Under the pieces are notes generated by a model that was given only the letters and a program-made list of their open reading frames with translations, did not search any database and was not told where the DNA came from. Below are positions 1 through 6,797 of a DNA stretch of 8,793 bases, one piece after another. The DNA comes from Oscillospiraceae bacterium (GTDB lineage Bacteria; Bacillota; Clostridia; Oscillospirales; Oscillospiraceae). Position 1 is the stretch's first letter. Each line of letters begins with the position of its first letter. Made by a program: the position numbers and the translations under genes. Location of the stretch: contig JAFTGG010000025.1 of the NCBI GenBank assembly GCA_017458025.1, positions 1-8,793 on the forward strand. Reading direction: 5' to 3'.

Positions 1-2079
1 ATCGCGGGCGCGGGCTCGGGAAAGACCCGCGCGCTGACGCGCCGCTTCGCGTATCTCGTGAACGAGCTGGGTATCCTCCCCGGCAATATCCTCTGCGTCA
101 CGTTCACGAACAAAGCGGCGAACGAGATGCGGGCGCGTATCCACAACCTCACGGGCGACAACGACACCGGCTATATCTCCACGTTCCACGGCTTTTGCGT
201 CTCGGTGCTGCAGGAGGACGGCCACGCCGTGCAGTATCCCAAAAGCTTCCTCGTGCTCGACAACAGCGACATTGATGATATGCTCGGCATCATCTACGCC
301 GAACGCGGGCTCTCTCTGCGGGACATGACCTACAGCCGCGCGCGGGACATGATCGAGATCCAGAAGTGCGTCAAACGGCCCGACTACTACCTCGACATGA
401 TTACGATGTCGCTCGACACGCTGCACGACAAATATATGCAGGCGTCCACATCGGAGGATATCATTTTCTACGGCTACCTCTATCAGGAAAAAAAGTGCTT
501 CGGGCTCGACTACAATGACCTCATCAAGTTCTCGCTCTACATCTTCGAGCAGAACGACGACATCCGGCTCAAGTGGCAAAAGCGCCTCGAATACATCATG
601 ATCGACGAGTTTCAGGATATCGACGCGCTGCAATACCGGCTGATGGAGGTGCTCTGCGGATACCACAACAACCTGTTCATCGTCGGCGACCCCGACCAGA
701 CCATCTACACCTGGCGCGGCGCGGACGTGAAGTTCCTACTCGAATTTGACAAGGCGTTTCCCGGCGCGAAGACCATTATGATGATGGAGAACTACCGCTC
801 CACGCCGCAGATTCTGGCGGCGGTCAACTCCCTCATCGCGCACAACCGCTTCCGGCTCAAAAAGGAGCTTTTGCCGACGCTGCCCGACGGCGAACGCGTC
901 GTCTGCCGCCACGCGGAAACAGCGGAGGACGAAGCAAAGTGGATCGCGGAGCAGATCGGAACGCTGCGCGAGGGCGGCGTTTCCTATCGCGATATAACGG
1001 TGCTTTACCGCGCGCACTACATCACGCGGAACGTCGAAGACGCGCTGCGCAAGGCGGAAATCCCCTACCGCATCTACAGCGGCGTCCCGTTTTACGGACG
1101 CGCGGAGATCAAGGACGCGCTCTCGTACCTTCGCATGGCGGCATATAAGGACGATTTGTCGTTTCGCCGCGTCGCCAATGTGCCGAAACGCAACCTCGGC
1201 GAGCGCCGCATGAAGCACCTTGAAGAATACGCCGCGCAGCACGGCTGCTCGCTCTACGACGCGCTCAGGGCAAGCGCCGAGGACGATGTGTTCAAGGGCA
1301 CAAAAGCGGCGCAATTCATCAAGCTCATCGAGCGTTTTGCCGCGGACTGCGCCGAACGCCCGATCTCGGAACTGCTCTCCGACCTGCTCGACAAGAGCGG
1401 CTACGAAACGATGCTCCGCACCGAGGGCAGCCAGGAGCGGTTGGATAACCTCGCGGAGCTGAAGCAATCGGTATTCGACTATGAGACGACCTGCGGCGAG
1501 GAAGCGACGCTCGAACACTATCTCTCCCACGTCGCGCTGTTTACCAACGCCGACGCCGAGGACGCAAGCGACCGCGTCAGGCTGATGACGATCCACGCGG
1601 CAAAAGGTCTGGAGTTCCCATACGTCTTCCTCTGTGCGATGAACGAAGGCGTCTGCCCGTCGAAAAAGACGGACTCGCTGCAGAAAATGGAGGAGGAGCG
1701 CCGCCTTGCCTTCGTTGCGATGACGCGCGCGGAGAAACGGCTCTACCTCTCCGAGGCGGAGGGCCGGAATCTCGACGGCTCGCCGCGCTATCCCTCCCGC
1801 TTCGTGCTGGATATCGACCCGTCCCTGTTGGAGTACGACGGAAAGCCGACCGAGTCGCTGATCGCCGACGCGCGCGATTATATAGACTCATCTTATCGTT
1901 CTATGCCGGAGTCGATAGAAAATGTCATCCTCTCTGTCGGCCGGCGGGTGCGTCACGCAGTGTTCGGCCCGGGCATGGTGATAGGCGTAGACACGGATAA
2001 AGGCGCCCACATCGTCCAATTCGATGATATGAACACGCCGCGCGCCATCTCATTCCGCGCCAAGCTGGAAGCCGAATAG
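1..2079 (+). CDS. pcrA: ATP-dependent DNA helicase, UvrD/PcrA family (5' partial)
   Basis: Superfamily 1A 3'-5' DNA helicase, expected to act in nucleotide-excision repair, removal of RecA or stalled complexes, and rolling-circle replication. The reading frame is open from base 1, so the true start lies upstream; 692 residues are visible. Walker A (AGAGSGKT) is visible residues 2-9, so only about 25-30 residues with the Q motif are missing. Further motifs in order: Ia (VTFTNKAANEM, about 33), Ib (TFHGFC, about 61), II (DEFQD, 202-206), III (GDPDQTIYTWRG, 229-240), IV (ENYRST, 263-268), V (TIHAAKGLEF, 530-539) and VI (VAMTRAEKRL, 572-581). After a more AT-rich, probably flexible linker (about 625-645), the C-terminus has a short Tudor-like segment beginning VGRRVRHAVFGPG, typical of PcrA. 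All catalytic motifs are intact. The gene converges with degV. PcrA rather than Rep is inferred from the tail and Gram-positive context. An internal GTG at base 58 is not the start, because Walker A lies upstream of it. Confidence 0.95.
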   Translation: MAGAGSGKTRALTRRFAYLVNELGILPGNILCVTFTNKAANEMRARIHNLTGDNDTGYISTFHGFCVSVLQEDGHAVQYPKSFLVLDNSDIDDMLGIIYAERGLSLRDMTYSRARDMIEIQKCVKRPDYYLDMITMSLDTLHDKYMQASTSEDIIFYGYLYQEKKCFGLDYNDLIKFSLYIFEQNDDIRLKWQKRLEYIMIDEFQDIDALQYRLMEVLCGYHNNLFIVGDPDQTIYTWRGADVKFLLEFDKAFPGAKTIMMMENYRSTPQILAAVNSLIAHNRFRLKKELLPTLPDGERVVCRHAETAEDEAKWIAEQIGTLREGGVSYRDITVLYRAHYITRNVEDALRKAEIPYRIYSGVPFYGRAEIKDALSYLRMAAYKDDLSFRRVANVPKRNLGERRMKHLEEYAAQHGCSLYDALRASAEDDVFKGTKAAQFIKLIERFAADCAERPISELLSDLLDKSGYETMLRTEGSQERLDNLAELKQSVFDYETTCGEEATLEHYLSHVALFTNADAEDASDRVRLMTIHAAKGLEFPYVFLCAMNEGVCPSKKTDSLQKMEEERRLAFVAMTRAEKRLYLSEAEGRNLDGSPRYPSRFVLDIDPSLLEYDGKPTESLIADARDYIDSSYRSMPESIENVILSVGRRVRHAVFGPGMVIGVDTDKGAHIVQFDDMNTPRAISFRAKLEAE

Positions 2080-2239
2080 CATACCGGATACATTGGGAAG
2101 CTTTTGATCAGATTCTGGTATAAGCTTTTTCTCCGACAGCAGTATTATAGACTTATTTTTGCATATTCGACCGACTTGTTCTTTAGGCCTTGATAGATGC
2201 GATGCCTCTGCAGCGTTCATCAGTCAGGATCTGCGGTAA
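2080..2239. other. Intergenic region after the helicase, no gene seen
   Basis: This stretch is distinctly more AT-rich than the flanking genes. I find no coding frame with a ribosome site, and no tRNA-like fold. A weak inverted repeat of AAGCTT (2098-2103 and 2122-2127), followed by a T run, could act as a first weak terminator for the helicase transcript. The strong terminator comes further on at 2240-2285. Confidence 0.5.
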
Positions 2240-2285
2240 CGGCAACAAAAGCCCTCCCGCATTTGCGGGAGGGCTTTTGTTGCCG
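2240..2285. terminator. Bidirectional Rho-independent terminator between convergent genes
   Basis: A perfect 21-bp inverted repeat (2240-2260 and 2265-2285) encloses a 4-base ATTT loop. The GC-rich core (GCCCTCCCGC against GCGGGAGGGC) is flanked by AAAA on one side and TTTTGTT on the other, so either transcript would form a GC hairpin followed by a U-rich tract. It lies between the plus-strand helicase and minus-strand degV and would terminate both. Confidence 0.9.
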
Positions 2286-2289
2286 CTGT

Positions 2290-2311
2290 GCTACGCGCAG
2301 TGGCGCGTAGC
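2290..2311. repeat. Short perfect hairpin next to the terminator
   Basis: GCTACGCGC (2290-2298) is the exact reverse complement of 2303-2311, with a 4-base AGTG loop; T2289/A2312 extends the stem to 10 bp. No U tract follows on either strand, so it is not an intrinsic terminator by itself. It sits between the two-way terminator and the multi-hairpin element at 2312-2382, and may be part of the same structured element. Confidence 0.6.
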
Positions 2312-2382
2312 ATACGAAATGCAACGCGCCTTGCGTCGCTATAAAAAGTAGAATCCTTCTACTTTCTCATGCATTTCCGTAT
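2312..2382 (-). repeat. Nested multi-hairpin element at the 3' end of degV
   Basis: An imperfect outer inverted repeat (2312-2323 against 2370-2382, 12 pairs with one bulged base) encloses two smaller hairpins. One is AAAGTAGAA/TTCTACTTT (2345-2353 and 2357-2365, 3-base loop); the other is ACGC/GCGT (2324-2327 and 2333-2336). Read on the minus strand, the first is followed directly by TTATAG, so it could be a weak terminator for degV. The segment 2324-2356 resembles 6189-6216 downstream of feoA. In both places the gene's stop codon is followed by the same context, TGATAC. I interpret it as a lineage-specific interspersed palindromic repeat or a structured 3' UTR, not as a gene. Confidence 0.55.
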
Positions 2383-3266
2383 CAGTCGGGGCTGCGCCCG
2401 TCGCAGAGGTAGAATACCGCGAGCAGGCCCGGGCCGCAGTGCGCGCCGATGACCACGCCGAGCGCGGTGATTGCGATCTCGCCCACCTGCGGATACGCTT
2501 TCCTGATCTCATCGCGGATATACTCCGAATCCGCGAGACAATCGGCGTGGAGAATATGGATCTCCGCGCCCGTCGGATCGATCTTCGAGAGATCGTGCAG
2601 GATTCCGTCGCGGATATCGTTCAGCGCCGCCTTGCGCCCGCGCGCCTTTTTCACCACGTCGAGCGTGCCGGCGTCCGGCACATAGAGCACCGGCTTGATG
2701 CTCAGCAGCGAGCCGACCAGCGCGGAGGCGTTCGATACGCGCCCGCCCATCTTGAGGTACTTGAGGTCGTCCACCGTGAAGCGGTGCGCGATCTTGAGCT
2801 TATGCTCCTCGCCCCAGGCAATGACCTCGTCCCAGCTCTTGCCGGCCTCCATCATGCGTACCATGCTCATCACCAGCAGGCCGAGGCCGCCGGAGATGCA
2901 GCGCGTATCCATGAAATACAGCTTGCGGTCGGGATACTCCTTTTCGATCATCGCGCAGGCTTCCTTGCAGTTCTGGTACGACGCGGACATATTCTCCGAC
3001 ATATCGAGGAAGATGACGTCCTTGCCGGTATCCAGCAGGCTCTTGAAGAAGTCATAGTACGCGTACTCGTTGATCATCGAGGTCTTGAGGATATCGCCCG
3101 CGCGCATGCCGGCATAAACGGCGGCGCGGCTCTCCTCGCGGCAGTCGTCCTCGCGGCCCTCGTCGTTGACGGTATAGCCGTAGGCAATGAAGGGGATGTT
3201 GTGCTCGTCCAGCCACGTTCTCGGCAGATCGGAGGTCGACGAAGTGGCGATGATGTAATCGGGCAT
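2382..3266 (-). CDS. DegV family fatty-acid-binding protein
   Basis: A 294-residue DegV/FakB-family protein, the normal full length. Family members bind a single fatty acid and, in the characterised FakB proteins, present it to the FakA kinase for phospholipid synthesis; the protein is expected in the cytosol. Recognisable elements are the N-terminal strand with SSTSDLP (9-15), KTS (61-63, a conserved Thr-Ser pair near the ligand carboxylate), SENMSASYQ (90-98, replacing the more usual LSGTYQ), DTRCISGGLGLL (120-131), DLKYLKMGGRVS (167-178) and GAHCGPG (274-280) with its conserved His. The start is supported by AAGGAG seven bases upstream of the ATG (plus-strand 3274-3279). It has its own promoter and lies downstream of the feo terminator, so it is probably a single-gene unit. 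No fakA is in the window. Which fatty acid it binds cannot be read from the sequence. Confidence 0.93.
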   Translation of the reverse strand: MPDYIIATSSTSDLPRTWLDEHNIPFIAYGYTVNDEGREDDCREESRAAVYAGMRAGDILKTSMINEYAYYDFFKSLLDTGKDVIFLDMSENMSASYQNCKEACAMIEKEYPDRKLYFMDTRCISGGLGLLVMSMVRMMEAGKSWDEVIAWGEEHKLKIAHRFTVDDLKYLKMGGRVSNASALVGSLLSIKPVLYVPDAGTLDVVKKARGRKAALNDIRDGILHDLSKIDPTGAEIHILHADCLADSEYIRDEIRKAYPQVGEIAITALGVVIGAHCGPGLLAVFYLCDGRSPD

Positions 3267-3303
3267 AGCGATTCTCCTTTTTGTTTGGATTCAACCGAAA
3301 GCC

Positions 3304-3331
3304 ATTGTACCATAGGAATAGGGAAATGCAA
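3304..3331 (-). promoter_or_regulatory. Extended -10 promoter for degV
   Basis: On the minus strand TTGCAT (plus 3326-3331) is followed after 16 bases by TGG-TACAAT, an extended -10 of the form TGN-TACAAT (hexamer at plus 3304-3309). It lies about 40 bases upstream of the degV ATG and just past the terminator of the feo operon. The strong -10 compensates for a poor -35. Confidence 0.65.
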
Positions 3332-3341
3332 GTGCCGGTTC

Positions 3342-3375
3342 AAAAAAATCGGCTCCGCTTCCGCGGAGCCGATTT
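3342..3375 (-). terminator. Rho-independent terminator of the feo operon
   Basis: A 13-bp perfect stem (3346-3358 and 3363-3375) with a 4-base TTCC loop reads on the minus strand as a GC-rich hairpin ending in a run of seven T (plus A3342-A3348). It begins two bases past the stop codon of the HMA protein, so it ends the feo transcript before the degV promoter. Confidence 0.92.
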
Positions 3376-3376
3376 G

Positions 3377-3628
3377 TCACTTTCTGCCAAAGAAGCCTTT
3401 TTTCTCGAAGGGCTCTGACCGGTACGACAGGACGTGATAGCCCGTCGCCTCGATGGCGCCGCGCAGCGCCGCCTCGTCGGGCGGGGCGTCGGAAACGATC
3501 TCGCAGATGCCCTTTTTGTGCGAGGACGAAACCTTTTTGACAGAGGCCGCGGCACGGACGGCGTCGTTGACGTGGCTTTCGCACATGCCGCACATCATGC
3601 CGTCGATGGCAAGCGTCGTTTTAACCAT
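3377..3628 (-). CDS. Small heavy-metal-associated (HMA) domain protein of the feo operon
   Basis: An 83-residue soluble protein consisting of one HMA ferredoxin-like domain. The metal-binding loop is GMMCGMC with Cys13 and Cys16 (CxxC), near the N-terminus as expected. A Lys-rich stretch (VKKVSSSHKKG) and the ATGYHVLS strand complete the fold, and the C-terminus is basic. HMA domains bind Cu(I) or other soft metals and often pass them to P-type ATPases. Here the gene is last in an iron operon, 12 bases after the feoB stop. Its AAGGAG (plus 3637-3642) overlaps the feoB stop codon, so translation is probably coupled. Small HMA proteins downstream of feoB occur in other Clostridia. Whether this one is an Fe, Cu or regulatory partner is not known from the sequence. 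There is no signal peptide or membrane segment. Confidence 0.88.
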   Translation of the reverse strand: MVKTTLAIDGMMCGMCESHVNDAVRAAASVKKVSSSHKKGICEIVSDAPPDEAALRGAIEATGYHVLSYRSEPFEKKGFFGRK

Positions 3629-3640
3629 AGCTCCCGCTCC

Positions 3641-6133
3641 TTACCGCACCCTGACGTCCTTGGTGAGCTTCGTCGCCTCGGTGTACGGGCGGAACAGCAG
3701 CCACAGGAAGCACATGACGACCGCGGCGGCGGCGATCGTGCCGATGGCGCTTCCGCTGCCGGTAAACAGGCTGCCGAGCTGGTTGACGACGAAGGACACG
3801 GCATAGGCGAAGCCGCACTCGTAGCCGATGGCCGCCCAAGTCCATTTGCGGCTGTTCATCTCGCGCTTGATGTCGCCTATGGCGGCAAAGCACGGGGCGC
3901 AGAGCAGATTGAAAATCAGGAAGCTCATGCCGGACGCCGGCGTGAACCGGCGCGCCAGCTCGGCGTAGACGCTGCCCTCGCCGCCGTAGAGGATACCCAT
4001 CGTGCCGACGATGTTCTCCTTGGCGACAAGGCCGGTGATGGACGCGACGGCCGCCTGCCAATTCCCCCAGCCGAGCGGCGAGAAAATCCACGCGATCGCG
4101 CCGCCGACGGCAGCGAGAATACTGTTGCCGATCTCGTCCTCCGCGAGCATGCGGAACGTGCCGTCCACGGTGCCGAAAAAGCTGAGGAACCATACGACGA
4201 TGGTGGAGAGCAGGATAACGGTGCCCGCCTTCTTGATAAAGCTCCAGCCGCGCTCCCACATGCTGCGCAGCACGTTGGAGAGAGTCGGCCAGTGATACGC
4301 GGGCAGCTCCATGACGAACGGCGCGGGGTCGCCCGCGAAGGGCTTGGTCTTTTTCAAAATGACGCCGGAGCAGATGATCGCCGCCATACCGATGAAGTAC
4401 GCGCCCACCGCGACCAGCGCGCGGCGGTCGGTGAACAGCGACGCCGCGATCATCGCGATGAACGGCGTCTTCGCGCCGCACGGGATAAACGTGGTGGTCA
4501 TGACGGTCATGCGCCTGTCGCGCTCGTTTTCAATGGTGCGCGAAGCCATGATGCCCGGGATACCGCAGCCGGTACCGACAAGAATGGGTATAAAGCTCTT
4601 GCCGGAGAGACCGAAGCGGCGGAACACACGGTCGAGCACGAACGCGACGCGCGCCATGTAGCCGCTCGCCTCCACGAACGCGAGCAGAAAGAACAGGACC
4701 ATCATCTGCGGCACAAAGCCCAGCACCGCGCCGACGCCGGCGACGATACCGTCGAGGATCAGGCCCTTGAGCCAGCCGGCGCAGCCGACGGCGTCGAGCG
4801 CACCCTCGATGAGCACAGGCACGCCGGGCACCCACACGCCGTAGCCGGCGGGATCGGGTGCCTCAAAGCCGTTCCGCGAGAAGTAGTCAACCGCTTGCAA
4901 ATAAGTCAACTCATTGGTCGCTTCCGCGTCCGCATAGGACGGGATCGCGTCGTAATAGACGGCGATCTCGCTCTCCTCAAGCGTCTCCTCGTCCTCGACG
5001 GCGTAGGGGACCTCGGTCTCATCGGTCGTAAACGCGCGCAGCTTTTCGAGCGCGGCGTCCCCGTCGAAGCCCTCCGCCTCGACATCGAGACCGGCGAAAG
5101 CGTCCGCCGCCCGAACGGCGGCCGTATACCCGTCTGCGGCTTCCTCATACTCGCCTGCGCCGATGCCGAACAGGTGCCACCCGTCGCCGAACAGGCCGTC
5201 GTTCGCCCAATCGGTCGCGCTCGCGCCGACAGTGACCATAGCGATGTAGTAGATGAGGAACATCACGACCGCGAAAATGGGCAGGCCCAGCCAGCGGTCG
5301 GTGACGATCCTGTCGATCTTATCCGACGTGCTCAGCTCGTGGGCGCCCTTTTTCTTGTAGATGCCCTTGAGCACGTCCGCGATGTAGATATAGCGCTCGT
5401 TGGTGATGATGCTCTCGGCATCGTCGTCGAGTTCCTTCTCCGCCGCCTCGATGTCCTTGTTGATGTGCGCGAGAACATCGGCGGGAATCTTCAGCTTTTC
5501 GAGCACCTTGTCGTCGTGCTCGAAGATCTTGATGGCGTACCAGCGCTGCCGCTCGTCGGGCATGCCGTGGACGGCAGCCTCCTCGATATGCGCCAGCGCG
5601 TGCTCCACCGGTCCGGAGAACGTGTGCATCGGCACGGTCTTGCCGCTTTTTGCGGCCTCGACCGCCGCTTCCGCCGCCTCCGCGACGCCGTCGCCCCTGA
5701 GCGCGGAGATCTCGACGATCCTGCATCCCAGCTTGCGGCTGAGCTCGCCGATGTTGATGGCGTCGCCGTTTTTGCGCACCACGTCCATCATGTTGATGGC
5801 AATGACGACGGGAATCCCCAGCTCGACCAGTTGGGTCGTCAGATACAGGTTCCGCTCCAAGTTCGTGCCGTCCACGATGTTGAGAATGGCATCGGGGCGC
5901 TCCTCAATGAGGTAGTTGCGCGCCACGACCTCCTCAAGCGTGTACGGAGAGAGCGAATAAATGCCCGGCAGGTCCGTGACGGTGACGTCGTCGTACCTTT
6001 TGAGCCTGCCTTCCTTCTTCTCGACCGTAACGCCCGGCCAGTTGCCGACGAATTGGTTGGCGCCGGTCAGCGCGTTGAACAGCGTCGTCTTACCGCTGTT
6101 GGGGTTGCCCGCAAGGGCGATCTTCAGTTCCAT
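3641..6133 (-). CDS. feoB: Ferrous iron transport protein B with an enlarged extracytoplasmic loop
   Basis: FeoB imports Fe(II) across the cytoplasmic membrane using an N-terminal GTPase-like domain. It has 830 residues from the ATG at 6133, chosen because GGAAAGGA lies seven bases upstream; an in-frame TTG at 6157 would place that site inside the gene. G motifs: G1 GNPNSGKT (9-16), G2 GVTVEKKEG (34-42), G3 DLPG (54-57), G4 NMMD (114-117) and G5 SAL (143-145), followed by the helical GDI-like region (about 165-270). TM1 is about 283-303. The two Gate/core cysteine motifs are present: GTGCGIPGIMASR (520-532) with PCGAKTP (551-557), and the late LCAPCFAAIG (744-753). Residues about 326-435 form a hydrophilic, Asp/Glu/Ala/Tyr-rich insertion between TM1 and the next membrane helix, predicted to lie outside the membrane. 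It makes the protein longer than typical FeoB (about 650-770). The stop overlaps the ribosome site of the HMA gene. Confidence 0.97.
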   Translation of the reverse strand: MELKIALAGNPNSGKTTLFNALTGANQFVGNWPGVTVEKKEGRLKRYDDVTVTDLPGIYSLSPYTLEEVVARNYLIEERPDAILNIVDGTNLERNLYLTTQLVELGIPVVIAINMMDVVRKNGDAINIGELSRKLGCRIVEISALRGDGVAEAAEAAVEAAKSGKTVPMHTFSGPVEHALAHIEEAAVHGMPDERQRWYAIKIFEHDDKVLEKLKIPADVLAHINKDIEAAEKELDDDAESIITNERYIYIADVLKGIYKKKGAHELSTSDKIDRIVTDRWLGLPIFAVVMFLIYYIAMVTVGASATDWANDGLFGDGWHLFGIGAGEYEEAADGYTAAVRAADAFAGLDVEAEGFDGDAALEKLRAFTTDETEVPYAVEDEETLEESEIAVYYDAIPSYADAEATNELTYLQAVDYFSRNGFEAPDPAGYGVWVPGVPVLIEGALDAVGCAGWLKGLILDGIVAGVGAVLGFVPQMMVLFFLLAFVEASGYMARVAFVLDRVFRRFGLSGKSFIPILVGTGCGIPGIMASRTIENERDRRMTVMTTTFIPCGAKTPFIAMIAASLFTDRRALVAVGAYFIGMAAIICSGVILKKTKPFAGDPAPFVMELPAYHWPTLSNVLRSMWERGWSFIKKAGTVILLSTIVVWFLSFFGTVDGTFRMLAEDEIGNSILAAVGGAIAWIFSPLGWGNWQAAVASITGLVAKENIVGTMGILYGGEGSVYAELARRFTPASGMSFLIFNLLCAPCFAAIGDIKREMNSRKWTWAAIGYECGFAYAVSFVVNQLGSLFTGSGSAIGTIAAAAVVMCFLWLLFRPYTEATKLTKDVRVR

Positions 6134-6150
6134 ATGTATGTCCTTTCCGA

Positions 6151-6164
6151 TTAGCAAAAGCTAA
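6151..6164. promoter_or_regulatory. TTAGC-AAAA-GCTAA palindrome upstream of feoB
   Basis: A perfect inverted repeat with 5-base arms and a 4-base A spacer, 17 bases upstream of the feoB ATG and just ahead of its ribosome site. Its arms match the TTAG/CTAA half-sites at the feo promoter (6748-6785), so it is a candidate second operator for the same regulator. A small RNA hairpin next to the ribosome site is the alternative. I see no convincing separate promoter for feoB nearby. Confidence 0.45.
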
Positions 6165-6188
6165 CCGACAGTGAAAAGCGAATCTCAT

Positions 6189-6216
6189 ACGCACCTTCGG
6201 TGCTATAAAAATATCC
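6189..6216 (-). repeat. Second, shorter copy of the degV 3' element between feoA and feoB
   Basis: The plus-strand segment running ACGCACCTTCGGTGC, then TATAAAAA, then TATCC resembles 2324-2356 downstream of degV, which carries ACGCGCCTTGCGTCGC, TATAAAAA and AATCC. It contains a 5-bp hairpin GCACC-TTC-GGTGC (6191-6203). The feoA stop codon 18 bases to its right is followed on the minus strand by TGATAC, as is the degV stop. The feoA-feoB gap (6134-6233) is otherwise noncoding. The similarity is short and should be tested genome-wide. Confidence 0.45.
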
Positions 6217-6233
6217 TATAAATGAGTTCAGTA

Positions 6234-6461
6234 TCAGATCTCGACCTCGATCATTTCGGCGTCCGCCTTACGCAGGCTGAGCTCGTAGCCGCGCACCGGG
6301 ACTTCAATGGTATCGCCCAGAGGCGCCACCTTGCGGACGTAGACCTCGACGCCCTTCGTAATGCCCATATCCATGATACGGCGCTTGACCGCGCCCTCGC
6401 CGCGCAGCTTCACGACCTTGCAGGTATCGCCGATCTTGACTTCTCTCAGGTTCGTTGTCAT
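6234..6461 (-). CDS. feoA: Ferrous iron transport protein A (FeoA, SH3-like)
   Basis: A 75-residue cytosolic FeoA-domain protein of normal length, with the family pattern GDTCKVVKLRGEG (11-23), then VKRRIMDMGITKGVEV (25-40), and a closing basic SH3-like strand (RGYELSLRKADAEMIEV). FeoA proteins bind or stimulate FeoB; the mechanism is not fully settled. The start is well supported by AAGGAGG seven bases upstream (plus 6469-6475). It is the second of two tandem FeoA genes, 19 bases after the first, and is followed by a 100-base gap and feoB. Of the two, it is the more typical FeoA. Confidence 0.94.
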   Translation of the reverse strand: MTTNLREVKIGDTCKVVKLRGEGAVKRRIMDMGITKGVEVYVRKVAPLGDTIEVPVRGYELSLRKADAEMIEVEI

Positions 6462-6480
6462 CGCTTCTCCTCCTTCGCCC

Positions 6481-6693
6481 TTACACCATGATCTTCTGCG
6501 CCATTTCTTTACTGATGGCGACGCGGGATTCTTTCACCTTGACGATGACGTTGCCGCCCATCGTGCTCACGACGGTGACGCCCGCCCCCACGTTAAAGCC
6601 AAGGTCCGCAAGATGCTGGCGCACCTCCGGCGAGCCGCCGATCCTTCTGACAATGTTTTCCTCGCCCGCGTCCGCAAGCACAAGAGGTATCAT
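6481..6693 (-). CDS. Second FeoA-domain protein, first gene of the feo operon
   Basis: A 70-residue FeoA-domain protein. It has PLVLADAGEENIVRRIGG (3-20), then VRQHLADLGFNVGAGVTVV (24-42) and a final VKESRVAISKEMAQKI strand, matching the FeoA pattern of a basic strand, an LxxLGxxxG turn and a terminal strand. The sequence is quite different from the neighbouring FeoA, so this is an old duplication or a specialised partner, not a recent copy. The ATG has a weak, close ribosome site (AGAAGG, six bases upstream) and a better AAGGAG 14 bases upstream. It is the promoter-proximal gene, with a leader of roughly 69 bases from the predicted transcription start near 6762. It may regulate FeoB or form a complex with the other FeoA (inference). 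Confidence 0.9.
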   Translation of the reverse strand: MIPLVLADAGEENIVRRIGGSPEVRQHLADLGFNVGAGVTVVSTMGGNVIVKVKESRVAISKEMAQKIMV

Positions 6694-6747
6694 GGGAAGC
6701 CTTCTTTCTCCTTATTATCCCTGCCCGACGCGTCCGAGCATCTACAG

Positions 6748-6785
6748 GTTAGGTCTTGCTAACTCGTGATTATATGCAAGTTAGC
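6748..6785. promoter_or_regulatory. GTTAG/CTAAC operator cluster over the feo promoter
   Basis: Three half-sites lie in 38 bases: GGTTAG starting at 6747, GCTAACT at 6758-6764 and AGTTAGC at 6779-6785. The last two form a perfect 7-bp inverted repeat with a 14-base spacer, with their starts 21 bases (two helical turns) apart and the -10 box between them. The first two form a 5-6-5 inverted repeat (6748-6752, 6759-6763) just downstream of the transcription start. Half-sites of this form resemble the DtxR/IdeR family consensus (TTAGGTTAG...), so iron-dependent repression is the likely function (inference). Confidence 0.65.
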
Positions 6786-6797
6786 CTCGGCTGTCAA
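6769..6797 (-). promoter_or_regulatory. Consensus SigA promoter of the feo operon
   Basis: On the minus strand TTGACA (plus 6792-6797) and TATAAT (plus 6769-6774) are separated by exactly 17 bases. All 12 consensus positions match, which is uncommon and implies a strong promoter that needs repression. Predicted transcription start is near 6762. Confidence 0.92.

Noticed and set aside
736..1596. A 286-codon open frame on the minus strand inside the helicase gene
   Set aside because: It lies opposite conserved helicase sequence, has no recognisable domain, and reflects GC-rich codon bias.
2098..2133. AAGCTT inverted repeat plus T run as the main helicase terminator
   Set aside because: The stem is only six AT-rich pairs with a long loop. 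The 2240-2285 hairpin is far stronger.
2439..3437. A 332-codon plus-strand frame opposite degV
   Set aside because: It runs through the degV coding region, its promoter and the feo terminator, with no domain or ribosome site.
3434..6154. A 906-codon open frame on the plus strand opposite feoB
   Set aside because: It is the antisense of a clear feoB with intact motifs. Its Arg/His/Asp/Ala-rich composition is what GC-biased codons give on the opposite strand.
6134..6157. Longer feoB from an in-frame TTG at 6157
   Set aside because: The ribosome site GGAAAGGA would lie inside it, and the G domain begins normally at the ATG at 6133.
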